Source: a virus
Length of the DNA stretch: 36,638 bases
Reading direction: 5' to 3' (one strand)
IMG/VR virus record: IMGVR_UViG_3300022885_000045
Coordinates: 1 to 36,638 of that record
In this document: positions 1 to 8,427 of the stretch, one piece after another
Numbering within the stretch: position 1 is the stretch's first letter
Layout: each line of letters starts with the position of its first letter
The notes under the pieces: generated by a model
What the model was told of the DNA's origin: nothing
Seen by the model: the letters and a program-made list of their open reading frames with translations, nothing else
The model's database searches: none
Made by a program: the position numbers and the translations under genes

Positions 1-392
1 AAAAAACCAACGAGAATATAATTATTTCTATTATTTGTATATCTTAAATCAAAAATTTCTTTTGAATTAGATATTAAAGTTTCATAAGATCCATTATAAG
101 ATATTATATCATCTTCTCCTTCGTCAAATTGAATGGAATGTTGTATCTCATAATTTATTGAAAAAATTACACCCTTTATATTCCAAGAAAAATCTACGAC
201 CTCTTTGTAAGAAAGATCTTTTGATAAAGAATAATTTGAACTAGAAGAATTTTCATCGTCAAAATTTTCGACAATTTGGGTTCTAAGTTTTAATAAATTA
301 TCTTTATATTCCGCCTGTTTCAAAACTGGGAGTATTAATTTATTAGTGTTAAATTTATCGGCGTATATTTTCCCGTCTTCTTCTCTGGCCAT
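1..392 (-). CDS. Partial virion-associated protein, 5' part only (function unknown)
   Basis: The gene starts with ATG at 392 (protein begins MAREEDGKIYADKF) and stays open to the left edge, so about 130 N-terminal residues are present and the C-terminus is missing. It starts 5 nt after the TAA of the upstream gene. The spacer contains AGGA about 10 nt before the ATG, a modest ribosome binding site. The visible part is acidic and polar with a Ser-rich patch around residues 48-54, then a beta-like stretch rich in aromatic and Ile residues. There is no signal peptide, membrane segment or catalytic motif. As the last visible gene of the tail operon it is probably a tail or baseplate component or an adhesion-related protein. 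That is inferred from position only. Confidence 0.7.
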   Translation of the reverse strand, partial: MAREEDGKIYADKFNTNKLILPVLKQAEYKDNLLKLRTQIVENFDDENSSSSNYSLSKDLSYKEVVDFSWNIKGVIFSINYEIQHSIQFDEGEDDIISYNGSYETLISNSKEIFDLRYTNNRNNYILVGF

Positions 393-397
393 TTTTA

Positions 398-892
398 TTA
401 ATCCTGTTTTTCTTGAATAGGGTTGCTAGACAATATTATAAAATAAGCAAATTCCCCATTGCTGCAACCCGCTACTTTTCTCCACCTTAATTGCAAAACC
501 CCGTCAATATCTCCCTCTTCTTCGCTGCTATTTTTTATTTCGTAATTGCTATTTTCTTCCTCAACTAATTTATCCTTTATAGCTTTTATATCTGGGCAAT
601 AAGCCATAAGATTTATATCTTCATCTATTTCAGCAAATAAATTTATGTTATTTACTGACTCTAATGTTTCAAAATTTGTTGATGTTTCGTCTTCTAAATT
701 TTCATCGATGGTAAGAAATGTTTTGTCTTTTTCTGTTAATCTATTTGTGTAATTGTCATTTTGTCTTGCTTTTACAGAACCAATGTTTATATCGTTTGTG
801 GCAGTAGCGTTTTCATCAGAATTTTGCGCGGCTGTTTTTTTTCTAAAGGTTATAAACGGTATATTAGAAATTAATGTTTTTATTGTTGCCAT
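398..892 (-). CDS. Hypothetical protein in tail operon (164 aa)
   Basis: A 164-residue acidic protein that I do not recognise. Residues 1-30 are basic and hydrophobic, the middle (about 35-125) is rich in Asp, Glu and Asn and looks poorly ordered, and residues 130-160 (around LQLRWRKVAG and FAYFIILSS) look like a small folded beta unit. The start ATG lies 1 nt after the TAG of the 1176-residue tail gene, and a GTGTAAA element sits 8 nt upstream inside that gene's last codons. It could therefore be both co-transcribed and separately expressed. Likely a small tail or baseplate accessory protein by position. Confidence 0.65.
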   Translation of the reverse strand: MATIKTLISNIPFITFRKKTAAQNSDENATATNDINIGSVKARQNDNYTNRLTEKDKTFLTIDENLEDETSTNFETLESVNNINLFAEIDEDINLMAYCPDIKAIKDKLVEEENSNYEIKNSSEEEGDIDGVLQLRWRKVAGCSNGEFAYFIILSSNPIQEKQD

Positions 893-893
893 A

Positions 894-3800
894 CTATGTG
901 TTTACACTAATTCCAGTATAAAAGTTTGCGCCAGATATTTCTAAAAATAAATTGTCAGATTGAAAACCCCTAATTTTATCTAAAAATATAAATAAATTGT
1001 CATTTCCAGTAATTGGTTCTGTTGACAAATATTTTATTCCAGTAGTATTATAAACACCAGTATATCCTAAATCATAAAAGTTTTTACCATTACCAGTAAA
1101 ATTATTTTCATAAGACACGAATATATTGTATTCGCCAGTAAAAGTTTTTATATAAGAAATACCAGAAAATATTCCAGTTAAATTCTCAAGGTTTATGTTG
1201 TATTGTTTTTCTTTTAACCCAGTTGGAATATAATTTCCATAATACCCAGTAAATTCGGAATATGCAGATTCATTCATCATTCCAGTATTCCCATCAATTC
1301 TAAAAATATTCTCTGGTTCACCTGTTATATAATTAAAATCAAAATAACCACTGTTATCGTTTATTGTTATATTCTTTAACCCCGTTATTTGTCCAGTTGC
1401 TTGAAATAATCCATTAACATATATAGAAGATGTTTTTGTGTATTGGCTAGTTGAGAAATTTACGCCGCTATCATAATAACCTGTAGAAGCGACGTTTTCA
1501 TTCAATTTTAAAAATTTTCCTGTTACTTTGTTAGAATTAACTGTAGAACCAATTCCAGATTCTAAATAATTATCTGATAAAAAAAAAGTACTTGAAGAAT
1601 TATAGTTGTATCTGATGCCACCATTTAAATAATTATTGTATTTTATAACAAAATCTCCATTATCTTCAAATCCAGTAAATCCATATCCAGTATATACATC
1701 ATTAAAATTTTCTATATACGCTCCAGAATCAAAATTTGGGAAATCTATACCGGGAACCCTATAATTTATATTTCGATCTATTACTATATAATTGCCGCTT
1801 ATTGATTCAATTAATACTCGCATTTTTGAATCGCTTGCATTAAATATGTTTGAAAAACTTATTTTCCCACTTTTATAACCCGAATAAATAATTGGATCTA
1901 TCAAAATATCTTTTTCTATGCCATATTGTGATCCAGTAACTATCCCAGTGAAATTATTGTATCCACTTATTGGGTTTGCTTGTTCAAATCCAGTAAAATT
2001 TGTTCCAGTTGTTTTGTTAGAATTTTGTTTTTCAGTAAAAAGATTATAATAAATATATTCAGAAATTTTATTTGATAAATTATTTCCAGAAATATTTTGA
2101 TCATCTATTAACTCCGTGGAAATTCCAGTAAATTTAAAAGTTGGGGAAATTGTATTATATAAAATTTCAAAAGATTTATCTAATCTAGCTTGTGTAGCAA
2201 ATTTTTTATATTGTATATTAAAAAATCCAGTATCATTTGTACTATTAGTTGATAAAGAAATCGCATAATTTTGCCCCATAGAAATACTCATTGAAAGTGT
2301 ATCGGAATCGCTATCCAACCTATTTGAATCAAGTAAACCGGAAATTATTTGGTCATTTCCGCTGCCACTTAATAAGTAATAACTTGCATATATATTAAAA
2401 TCACCATCAGCCGAAGATGTTAAACTATTAGTTTTTTTATCATAATACATCCTGTCAAAACATTTTAAATATATTGTATCATCGAAAAAGCTAGAATATT
2501 TTAACCAGCAGACATTATTTGGCTCATCTATTAAGCTATTATTTGAACCACTGAATAATTCTTTATAATAATATAAATTTTTTCTACCAATATTAGAAAT
2601 CGGCATAAAACCGCTCAAACCACCCAATATACCAGAATGAATAAAATCTATTCCTGTAGTTTTTTGATCTTGCCCTATTGCAGAATATATTGTTATATCA
2701 GTATTATTAACCAATCTAGCCGAATTTGGAATCATTTCCGAGACTTCTCTATAATCGATTGTATGATTTGATTTGTTTTTTGAAATCAATGGATAACCAG
2801 TTATGGAATAACCAAAATATTCTTCTCCCGAAATTTCTCCGAAAAGCCAAAATTTATGATCTGATTGAGTGTAACCAGAAAAATATAAAAACCCACTATC
2901 ATGAAAACCACCAACTAAATTATTTATACCAGTAGTATCTCCTTCGGCATTTTCTGCAAAACCATAAAATCCGCTTGTATGAGAAACTAATTTCCTAAAG
3001 TCTGTAAATCCATCTACATTAGAAACACATTCTAGACCAGTATAGGAATCATTTCTTCCTGTTAAAACCCCCCCCTGATCATTATAATAAGTAGAATATA
3101 ATGTAAATTCGTTTAATGAATTGCTTCCAGTATAATAACCAGTTGCATTTCCAGTATAATAATAATTTATTTGATTATCAGCAAATATAAAATCAGAAAA
3201 TACTTCATGACTTTCTATTCCAGTATATAAATTTCTATATGTCCCCCAATAACCACTTGTTTCAAAGTTTTCATATCTAGATAATTGGCCAGAACCAGTA
3301 ATATACCCAGTTCCAGAAAAAGTTCCGCCAGTGAAATGTCCAGTTCTTGAAAAAGCTATATTTACATCACCACTTCCTATCCCTGTTGATAAAAGATCAT
3401 AAGAAACTGCGTAATTACCAGTTAAAAATTCTGTTCCAGTTATATATTTTAATATTGTTGAGCCAGAATCAACACCAAGCAAATAGCTATTATATCCAGA
3501 TAGGTTTGTATCGATATTTCCAGTAATATTGCCAGATCCATTTAAATAACCAGAAAAATTTACCAATTGAAATCCAGTGTCTATTGATAAACCAGCTATT
3601 TCCAATTCTTTTAAATTGCTAGGTCCGCCCGTTTTTTCTAGGGAAATATATAAATTAGAAACATCATTTGTAGCAGTCAAACCCCTTCTATGAACATAAT
3701 CAAAAGAAAATAAATTTTGCCCAGTATTGTCAAAAAAATTATCATATGATAAATTAACGTCTAATGTTAGTGTTAATAAAGAATCAAAAGTAAGTGGTTT

Positions 3801-4424
3801 ATTTATAATTCCGTAATCAGTATATATTTCTGCCGAAGTAGAATATTCTCCAGTATTCAAGTCTATCGGGAACAAAAATTGAAATTCTTTGCTAGAATTT
3901 CCAGTAATTGTTTGATAAGAAGAAATTATTAAAGGTTCTTCTAAATTTTTGTCTTCCCCACTGAATATAATATTGCCGCTAAATACGGTGAAATATCTAT
4001 CAGAACTATTACTTATTGTTAAAGATCCAGTTTCATTATTATCAACAAAATCTGTTCCTGATAAAGTAAAATCATTTTCATCTCCATAAAAGAATAATTC
4101 GTAATCAGCATTAGAATTATCAAAGAAAAATTTATCCAAGGAAATGTTTTGTCTTGTTAAAGAGTTTGTTTTTAAATTTCCATTTATAAAAGAATTTGAA
4201 TAACCAGTGAAAGCGTTACCAGAAATTCTTACTGTTGTATCTTCTTGATAATGACTCAAGAAATTTCCATCAGAATCAGTAATCTTTCCATTATTAAAAT
4301 TGTAAGAAAAATTTAATCCCCCAGAGCCACTAAAGCCAAAATCAAAACTATTAGTATTATTCGTTGGCGTAACATTTATAGAATAAATAAAATCGCCTGT
4401 TTGTTCTGCAATTCTTCTAAACAT
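894..4424 (-). CDS. Large Thr-Gly/Ser-Gly-rich tail or baseplate structural protein
   Basis: 1176 residues. The protein is studded with Thr-Gly and Ser-Gly dipeptides: by hand count about 48 TG and 35 SG, roughly one per 14 residues, often followed by an aromatic residue (FTGY, YTGI, FSGY). Asn, Tyr and Phe are abundant and Lys/Arg scarce, which suggests a very beta-rich extracellular-type structure. No enzymatic motif was recognised. The same signature appears in the 604-residue protein two genes upstream (6613-8427), so the two are probably related. The ATG overlaps the TAA of the preceding hub-like gene (TAATG), indicating translational coupling. An 8-G run lies within it at 3068-3075. Likely a distal tail, fibre or host-contact protein; the family is unknown to me. 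Confidence 0.7.
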   Translation of the reverse strand: MFRRIAEQTGDFIYSINVTPTNNTNSFDFGFSGSGGLNFSYNFNNGKITDSDGNFLSHYQEDTTVRISGNAFTGYSNSFINGNLKTNSLTRQNISLDKFFFDNSNADYELFFYGDENDFTLSGTDFVDNNETGSLTISNSSDRYFTVFSGNIIFSGEDKNLEEPLIISSYQTITGNSSKEFQFLFPIDLNTGEYSTSAEIYTDYGIINKPLTFDSLLTLTLDVNLSYDNFFDNTGQNLFSFDYVHRRGLTATNDVSNLYISLEKTGGPSNLKELEIAGLSIDTGFQLVNFSGYLNGSGNITGNIDTNLSGYNSYLLGVDSGSTILKYITGTEFLTGNYAVSYDLLSTGIGSGDVNIAFSRTGHFTGGTFSGTGYITGSGQLSRYENFETSGYWGTYRNLYTGIESHEVFSDFIFADNQINYYYTGNATGYYTGSNSLNEFTLYSTYYNDQGGVLTGRNDSYTGLECVSNVDGFTDFRKLVSHTSGFYGFAENAEGDTTGINNLVGGFHDSGFLYFSGYTQSDHKFWLFGEISGEEYFGYSITGYPLISKNKSNHTIDYREVSEMIPNSARLVNNTDITIYSAIGQDQKTTGIDFIHSGILGGLSGFMPISNIGRKNLYYYKELFSGSNNSLIDEPNNVCWLKYSSFFDDTIYLKCFDRMYYDKKTNSLTSSADGDFNIYASYYLLSGSGNDQIISGLLDSNRLDSDSDTLSMSISMGQNYAISLSTNSTNDTGFFNIQYKKFATQARLDKSFEILYNTISPTFKFTGISTELIDDQNISGNNLSNKISEYIYYNLFTEKQNSNKTTGTNFTGFEQANPISGYNNFTGIVTGSQYGIEKDILIDPIIYSGYKSGKISFSNIFNASDSKMRVLIESISGNYIVIDRNINYRVPGIDFPNFDSGAYIENFNDVYTGYGFTGFEDNGDFVIKYNNYLNGGIRYNYNSSSTFFLSDNYLESGIGSTVNSNKVTGKFLKLNENVASTGYYDSGVNFSTSQYTKTSSIYVNGLFQATGQITGLKNITINDNSGYFDFNYITGEPENIFRIDGNTGMMNESAYSEFTGYYGNYIPTGLKEKQYNINLENLTGIFSGISYIKTFTGEYNIFVSYENNFTGNGKNFYDLGYTGVYNTTGIKYLSTEPITGNDNLFIFLDKIRGFQSDNLFLEISGANFYTGISVNT
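901..907 (-). promoter_or_regulatory. GTGTAAA start-proximal element
   Basis: The minus strand reads GTGTAAA, 8 nt before the ATG at 892. It lies inside the final codons (Ser-Val-Asn) of the upstream 1176-residue tail gene, so the element is kept although it overlaps coding sequence. Proposed phage late promoter element. Confidence 0.45.
3068..3075 (-). repeat. G8 homopolymer tract inside the tail gene
   Basis: Eight consecutive C on the plus strand (G on the coding strand) encode part of Asp-Gln-Gly-Gly-Val. It is the longest G/C homopolymer I saw in a region of about 25-30% GC, where Gly is usually GGA or GGT. One slipped base would truncate the protein. Confidence 0.9.
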
Positions 4425-6613
4425 TATACTCTAATTTTTATGTTATTACTTGAACCCCTTCTAAATTTAATATCTTGCCAACTTTGTGTTGGGTGAATAT
4501 TAAAGTAAGTTTGCTGTATGTATGAATCAGAAGGCAATTTTTGCAATGAAGTTCCAAAGCTATAATTTATATCCATACCACTACTGGAAACAGAAACAGA
4601 CATGCTTTCCAAACCGTCTGAAATCAACAAATCATTCGCGGGAATTTCTGACAAAGAAAAGTTTATTTTCTCGTCTGGATTTTTGTTTTCTATGGCTTGT
4701 CTTTTTATAAGATTTTCGTAAAGTTCTTCTAAAGAACCACCATTAATTTCCACTTGTTCAGCGGTTAATTCTTTGAAGTTTAATTTTATTTTTCTTGCGT
4801 TTTTAGCTCTAGCATCATTAGTTTCGCCGATTCTACCCCAAATTTGCTCTTCGTTATCAGAATAATTATTAGTCACAAATCTAGAACCATTCATTTCAAT
4901 AAAACTTTTCGATTCAACTCCAGAAAAAGAACTAAAATTCAAATCATTTGGCAATTCAAAAGAGAATACTGTAACTGGGATAGAAAAATTTAAATTTAGA
5001 TTTGCGATATCCCAATTTCTAGATTGCAAGCTATTATAAAACTTTTTAACTTTATTTATATCCTCTTGATTTTCATCTGAAGATGCGACCCAATGATTTA
5101 CAGAGTCTAATAAAATACAAGATAATGGTTCTACTTGAAATTCCCCATCACTCCCAGTTCTTCTTAATCTCTGAATTCCAGCTCGGGCAATCGTTTGTTC
5201 TATTGTCTCGTTTTGTTGCCCTAATCTTTTTAATTCTGTATTTTTTGTTGGTTCATTTACTGGAATTGTTTTAAATGGTTGATCCCAATTATAAGCATTC
5301 AAATATTGAGAATTAACAGTCCGAACGTAATATCTACCAGCAACACTTAAAAAATCTAAGAAATCGTTAAAATCACTAGAAAAAACTTTTAAATCATTTA
5401 TTACGACATTTGAAACCGCTGCAACCCTATGTGTTTCTGGTATTATATTATTTGTTCTAAGATAATTTCCAATTTCTTTTATTTTTTCAGAGCCTTCTCC
5501 TTTAAAAATAATTTGATCATTATCAGATGCACCATATATAGCTTTAAAAAGATCTGTTTCCTCTCCTTTGCTTTGGAATAATTTAAACCACACATAAGCC
5601 ATGGCCATTTGTATTCCGCCAGCCAAAGAAGCTTTTAAAAAACTAAATAATTCTCCTTCCTCCGCACTACCTATCAAAGATTCTGGAATTTGATATTGAT
5701 TTCTTGCGATTTCAGCTATTTTTTTTAAATCTCCAGAAAAAGCTCTCTCTAATGTCAGGTTTTCAGTATCTAAACTTTGATAACTTGAACCACCATTATT
5801 TCCCGCCGAAGCGGTTATAACATTTCTACCAAATTGATAATACCCATTAACAGCATTAACATATGTATCTTCAATAGAAAAAGAGCTTGTGATCTCTTGT
5901 TTTTTTGTTATACTGTTTATTTTGGATTTGTTTATTGAAATCGGAGATCTAGCGTCTACAAAAACCAATTTATTATCTTCTGACCAATAATAAGAAAAAG
6001 ATAAATCCTCAGATAATTGGCGCAAAACATCATTAAAAGTCCCGATATAATCTACATAATAATTAGTAATATTTAATACCCCAGAATTTTTTATATTTAC
6101 CTTAGTTTTTAGAATATCCAAGAATTCCTTTGGGGTGTAAAGGATTTTTGCGTCTGGGTCAAATTTATCAAGTTTTTTTACATTTGTTTTTAGAGTATAT
6201 TTCTTTGTGATTTCTTTATAACTTGGGCCACTTATAGATTTATAGGCACTCCCCAGATTAAAACAAGAACCCCCATTTGGATGTTTATATTTTTGTGTAA
6301 CAGCATATTGATCTAAAATCACTGATCCATCCAAGTATTTTATTCTTATAAATTTGCCGCTAGAAGAATTTTTATTATCAAAAGAAACCGGATACATTTG
6401 AAGCTCTTTTTTTCCAAATACTATAGTGGTTGTATTTTTTACAGACAAATTAGCTTTTGTAAAATCATAAGATCCACTTTCATTCACCAATGTAATAGAA
6501 AGAGACGATGGTGTTCCATTAAAACCTATGTCATAAGACATATCGTAAATATACCCACCAAATGGTTTGGTAGATCCGCCTATTTTAATTTGGTCTATTT
6601 CTATAAAAGCCAT
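4424..6613 (-). CDS. Putative tail hub / baseplate hub-like protein
   Basis: 729 residues. The N-terminal about 130 residues are beta-rich (starting MAFIEIDQIKIGGSTKPFG). A segment around residues 195-225 (YVDYIGTFNDVLRQLSEDL, then SYYWSEDNKLVFVDAR) resembles hub proteins of the gp27/gp44/late-control-D type, where a helix follows a loading strand and a Tyr-Trp beta hairpin. The C-terminal third holds further beta segments. There is no clear lysozyme or peptidase motif. It follows the tape measure and distal tail genes, which is where a hub gene would lie. Both ends are coupled by TAATG overlaps. The hub call is a structural analogy from sequence style and position, not a firm family match. 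Confidence 0.5.
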   Translation of the reverse strand: MAFIEIDQIKIGGSTKPFGGYIYDMSYDIGFNGTPSSLSITLVNESGSYDFTKANLSVKNTTTIVFGKKELQMYPVSFDNKNSSSGKFIRIKYLDGSVILDQYAVTQKYKHPNGGSCFNLGSAYKSISGPSYKEITKKYTLKTNVKKLDKFDPDAKILYTPKEFLDILKTKVNIKNSGVLNITNYYVDYIGTFNDVLRQLSEDLSFSYYWSEDNKLVFVDARSPISINKSKINSITKKQEITSSFSIEDTYVNAVNGYYQFGRNVITASAGNNGGSSYQSLDTENLTLERAFSGDLKKIAEIARNQYQIPESLIGSAEEGELFSFLKASLAGGIQMAMAYVWFKLFQSKGEETDLFKAIYGASDNDQIIFKGEGSEKIKEIGNYLRTNNIIPETHRVAAVSNVVINDLKVFSSDFNDFLDFLSVAGRYYVRTVNSQYLNAYNWDQPFKTIPVNEPTKNTELKRLGQQNETIEQTIARAGIQRLRRTGSDGEFQVEPLSCILLDSVNHWVASSDENQEDINKVKKFYNSLQSRNWDIANLNLNFSIPVTVFSFELPNDLNFSSFSGVESKSFIEMNGSRFVTNNYSDNEEQIWGRIGETNDARAKNARKIKLNFKELTAEQVEINGGSLEELYENLIKRQAIENKNPDEKINFSLSEIPANDLLISDGLESMSVSVSSSGMDINYSFGTSLQKLPSDSYIQQTYFNIHPTQSWQDIKFRRGSSNNIKIRV

Positions 6614-8427
6614 TATTCAAAAAATGTTTGTTCGTTATTATATATTACACCAGTTTTGCTCAAATATGCGTTTTGATTGGTTAATAGGCTATTCTGATGA
6701 GAATGTTGGATAAACATCTCATTTTTTTGTCGAACGCCATTTAAATAATATTCCAGAGAATCGATAATATACAAAATTCCAGTATAATTAAAAGAACCAG
6801 TTTCCCTATTTTTTGGCTCAGAAAGTTTGTAAACAAAAACATCATCCCCAGCTTCTAAAATGCCCGTATCATAATAAATACCAGTTTCATTTTTGAAATC
6901 ATAATTTTCTATTAATTTTTGCCCGTTTAAAAATACATAGTCGCCAGTTTCTATATTTATATCTGGTAAATAACCATTTACAAAACCAACAACACCAGTA
7001 TTAGAGAAAGAAGATGTTATTGTATATTTTTTAAAAGTAATTTCTCTAAAATCGTGAATACCAAAATCATTTTCTTCGGCGAACCCAATTGTGTTTGCTA
7101 TCTTACCATCTTCTAGCCAATAGTCTTCATTTAAAAATAAAGACGGGGCATATATTGTTCCGCTATCGCCAAACCCACTTTCTACAAAAAACTGGCCATT
7201 TAGAAAGAATGTGTTTTCGCCAGAAGAAGTATTGTCTATCATATCAAATTCTTCATACCCAAAATTAAAAATTGAATCTTGATTGTATGTTCCGCCTTTT
7301 AGACCAGTTTGTAAATAAGTCAATTCTGATATTGAATTTAAGTATTGTTCTCCTATGTATAATACTGAATTATAATTTAGGTTTTCAAGATAATCGTAAT
7401 TTTTTGTTATTGTGTAGCCAGTTTCCGCTCCAGAAAGAACTGAACCAGTTCCATATAGGGGAATAGAACCAGATAGGTTCTCAATTTCGCCAGACAAAGG
7501 AGTTTCAACATAACTGGTTTCGTAGCCAGTTGTTGTTCCAGATAATAAATTGTAGCCAGTAACGCCAGTATATGAGCCGCTTATGTCTATCCATTTATAT
7601 ATGATGCCGTTTTCGACATCGGTAAAGCAGTCTCCGGTCCATATTGGTACTTTTACTGTTCCTGTTATGTTTGACAATATGCCAGTTAATTCTTCGGTAT
7701 AAAAATAATTAGAGATGCTTGGAGTTTGTATTTCTGCCAATTGATAACCAGTCACCCCACTAGAATATGTATAAACATTTTCATAACCAGTTATTCCACT
7801 AAAGTTGACAGTTTGGCCAGAACCACCAGATGTTACATCGTAAGCAAAACCACTAAATACACTTTTTATTGATTCGAAAGACAATCCAGTATTAAAATAA
7901 AGAAAATTATAAAAAGTTCCAGTAAACATTGGGTAATTTTCGCCACTACCCAAATACCAGTTATCAGATCTCAAAATATAGTCAGAGTCGATAGGAAAAG
8001 ATTCTGAGTTTACAGAAAGATTATTGCTAAATACGTTGAATGTTACAAGATTATCTGTTAATTGAACATTTGCTAAATTTCTTTGTGACAAGTTATAATG
8101 AGAGGTATAAACCACTGGCCCTTCTATATCATATGACTCAAAAAACAAAGAATTTGAGTCTGTTATGCCAATCGCAAACCCACTTGGATAAGCACCGCCA
8201 GATTCGTAATTACTAAACAGAATGCAATCTCCATTTCCACTTTTTTCAAAATCAAAAAATAAAGAACAATTATCAGAAAAATCCCCATCAGAAACTGTTA
8301 ATTTTTGATTCCATAACCCAGTAGACGGAGATTCCCCGCTTATATTATTAAAATTATAAAAAAAATTCAATGTTCCTGTATTAATAAAAGATTTATCAAT
8401 AAAATAATATATGTCTTTTTTAGCCAT
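6613..8427 (-). CDS. Thr-Gly/Ser-Gly-rich tail protein (604 aa)
   Basis: 604 residues with about 20 Thr-Gly dipeptides and many Ser-Gly ones, concentrated in residues 200-350 (units such as VTGYNLLSGTTTGYE). The N-terminal part (about 15-200) reads like a concanavalin/LamG-type sandwich: alternating strands with Asn/Asp turns, FYNFNN and a YLGSGENYPMFTGTFYNF stretch. That fold is common in phage appendages that bind surfaces. The C-terminal about 250 residues repeat a Phe-Leu-Asn-Gly-Gln style (FLNGQFF, FLNGQKL, YYLNGVRQ), suggesting tandem beta units. It is coupled by TAATG to both neighbours. Likely a tail-tip or adhesin component. Confidence 0.55.
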   Translation of the reverse strand: MAKKDIYYFIDKSFINTGTLNFFYNFNNISGESPSTGLWNQKLTVSDGDFSDNCSLFFDFEKSGNGDCILFSNYESGGAYPSGFAIGITDSNSLFFESYDIEGPVVYTSHYNLSQRNLANVQLTDNLVTFNVFSNNLSVNSESFPIDSDYILRSDNWYLGSGENYPMFTGTFYNFLYFNTGLSFESIKSVFSGFAYDVTSGGSGQTVNFSGITGYENVYTYSSGVTGYQLAEIQTPSISNYFYTEELTGILSNITGTVKVPIWTGDCFTDVENGIIYKWIDISGSYTGVTGYNLLSGTTTGYETSYVETPLSGEIENLSGSIPLYGTGSVLSGAETGYTITKNYDYLENLNYNSVLYIGEQYLNSISELTYLQTGLKGGTYNQDSIFNFGYEEFDMIDNTSSGENTFFLNGQFFVESGFGDSGTIYAPSLFLNEDYWLEDGKIANTIGFAEENDFGIHDFREITFKKYTITSSFSNTGVVGFVNGYLPDINIETGDYVFLNGQKLIENYDFKNETGIYYDTGILEAGDDVFVYKLSEPKNRETGSFNYTGILYIIDSLEYYLNGVRQKNEMFIQHSHQNSLLTNQNAYLSKTGVIYNNEQTFFE

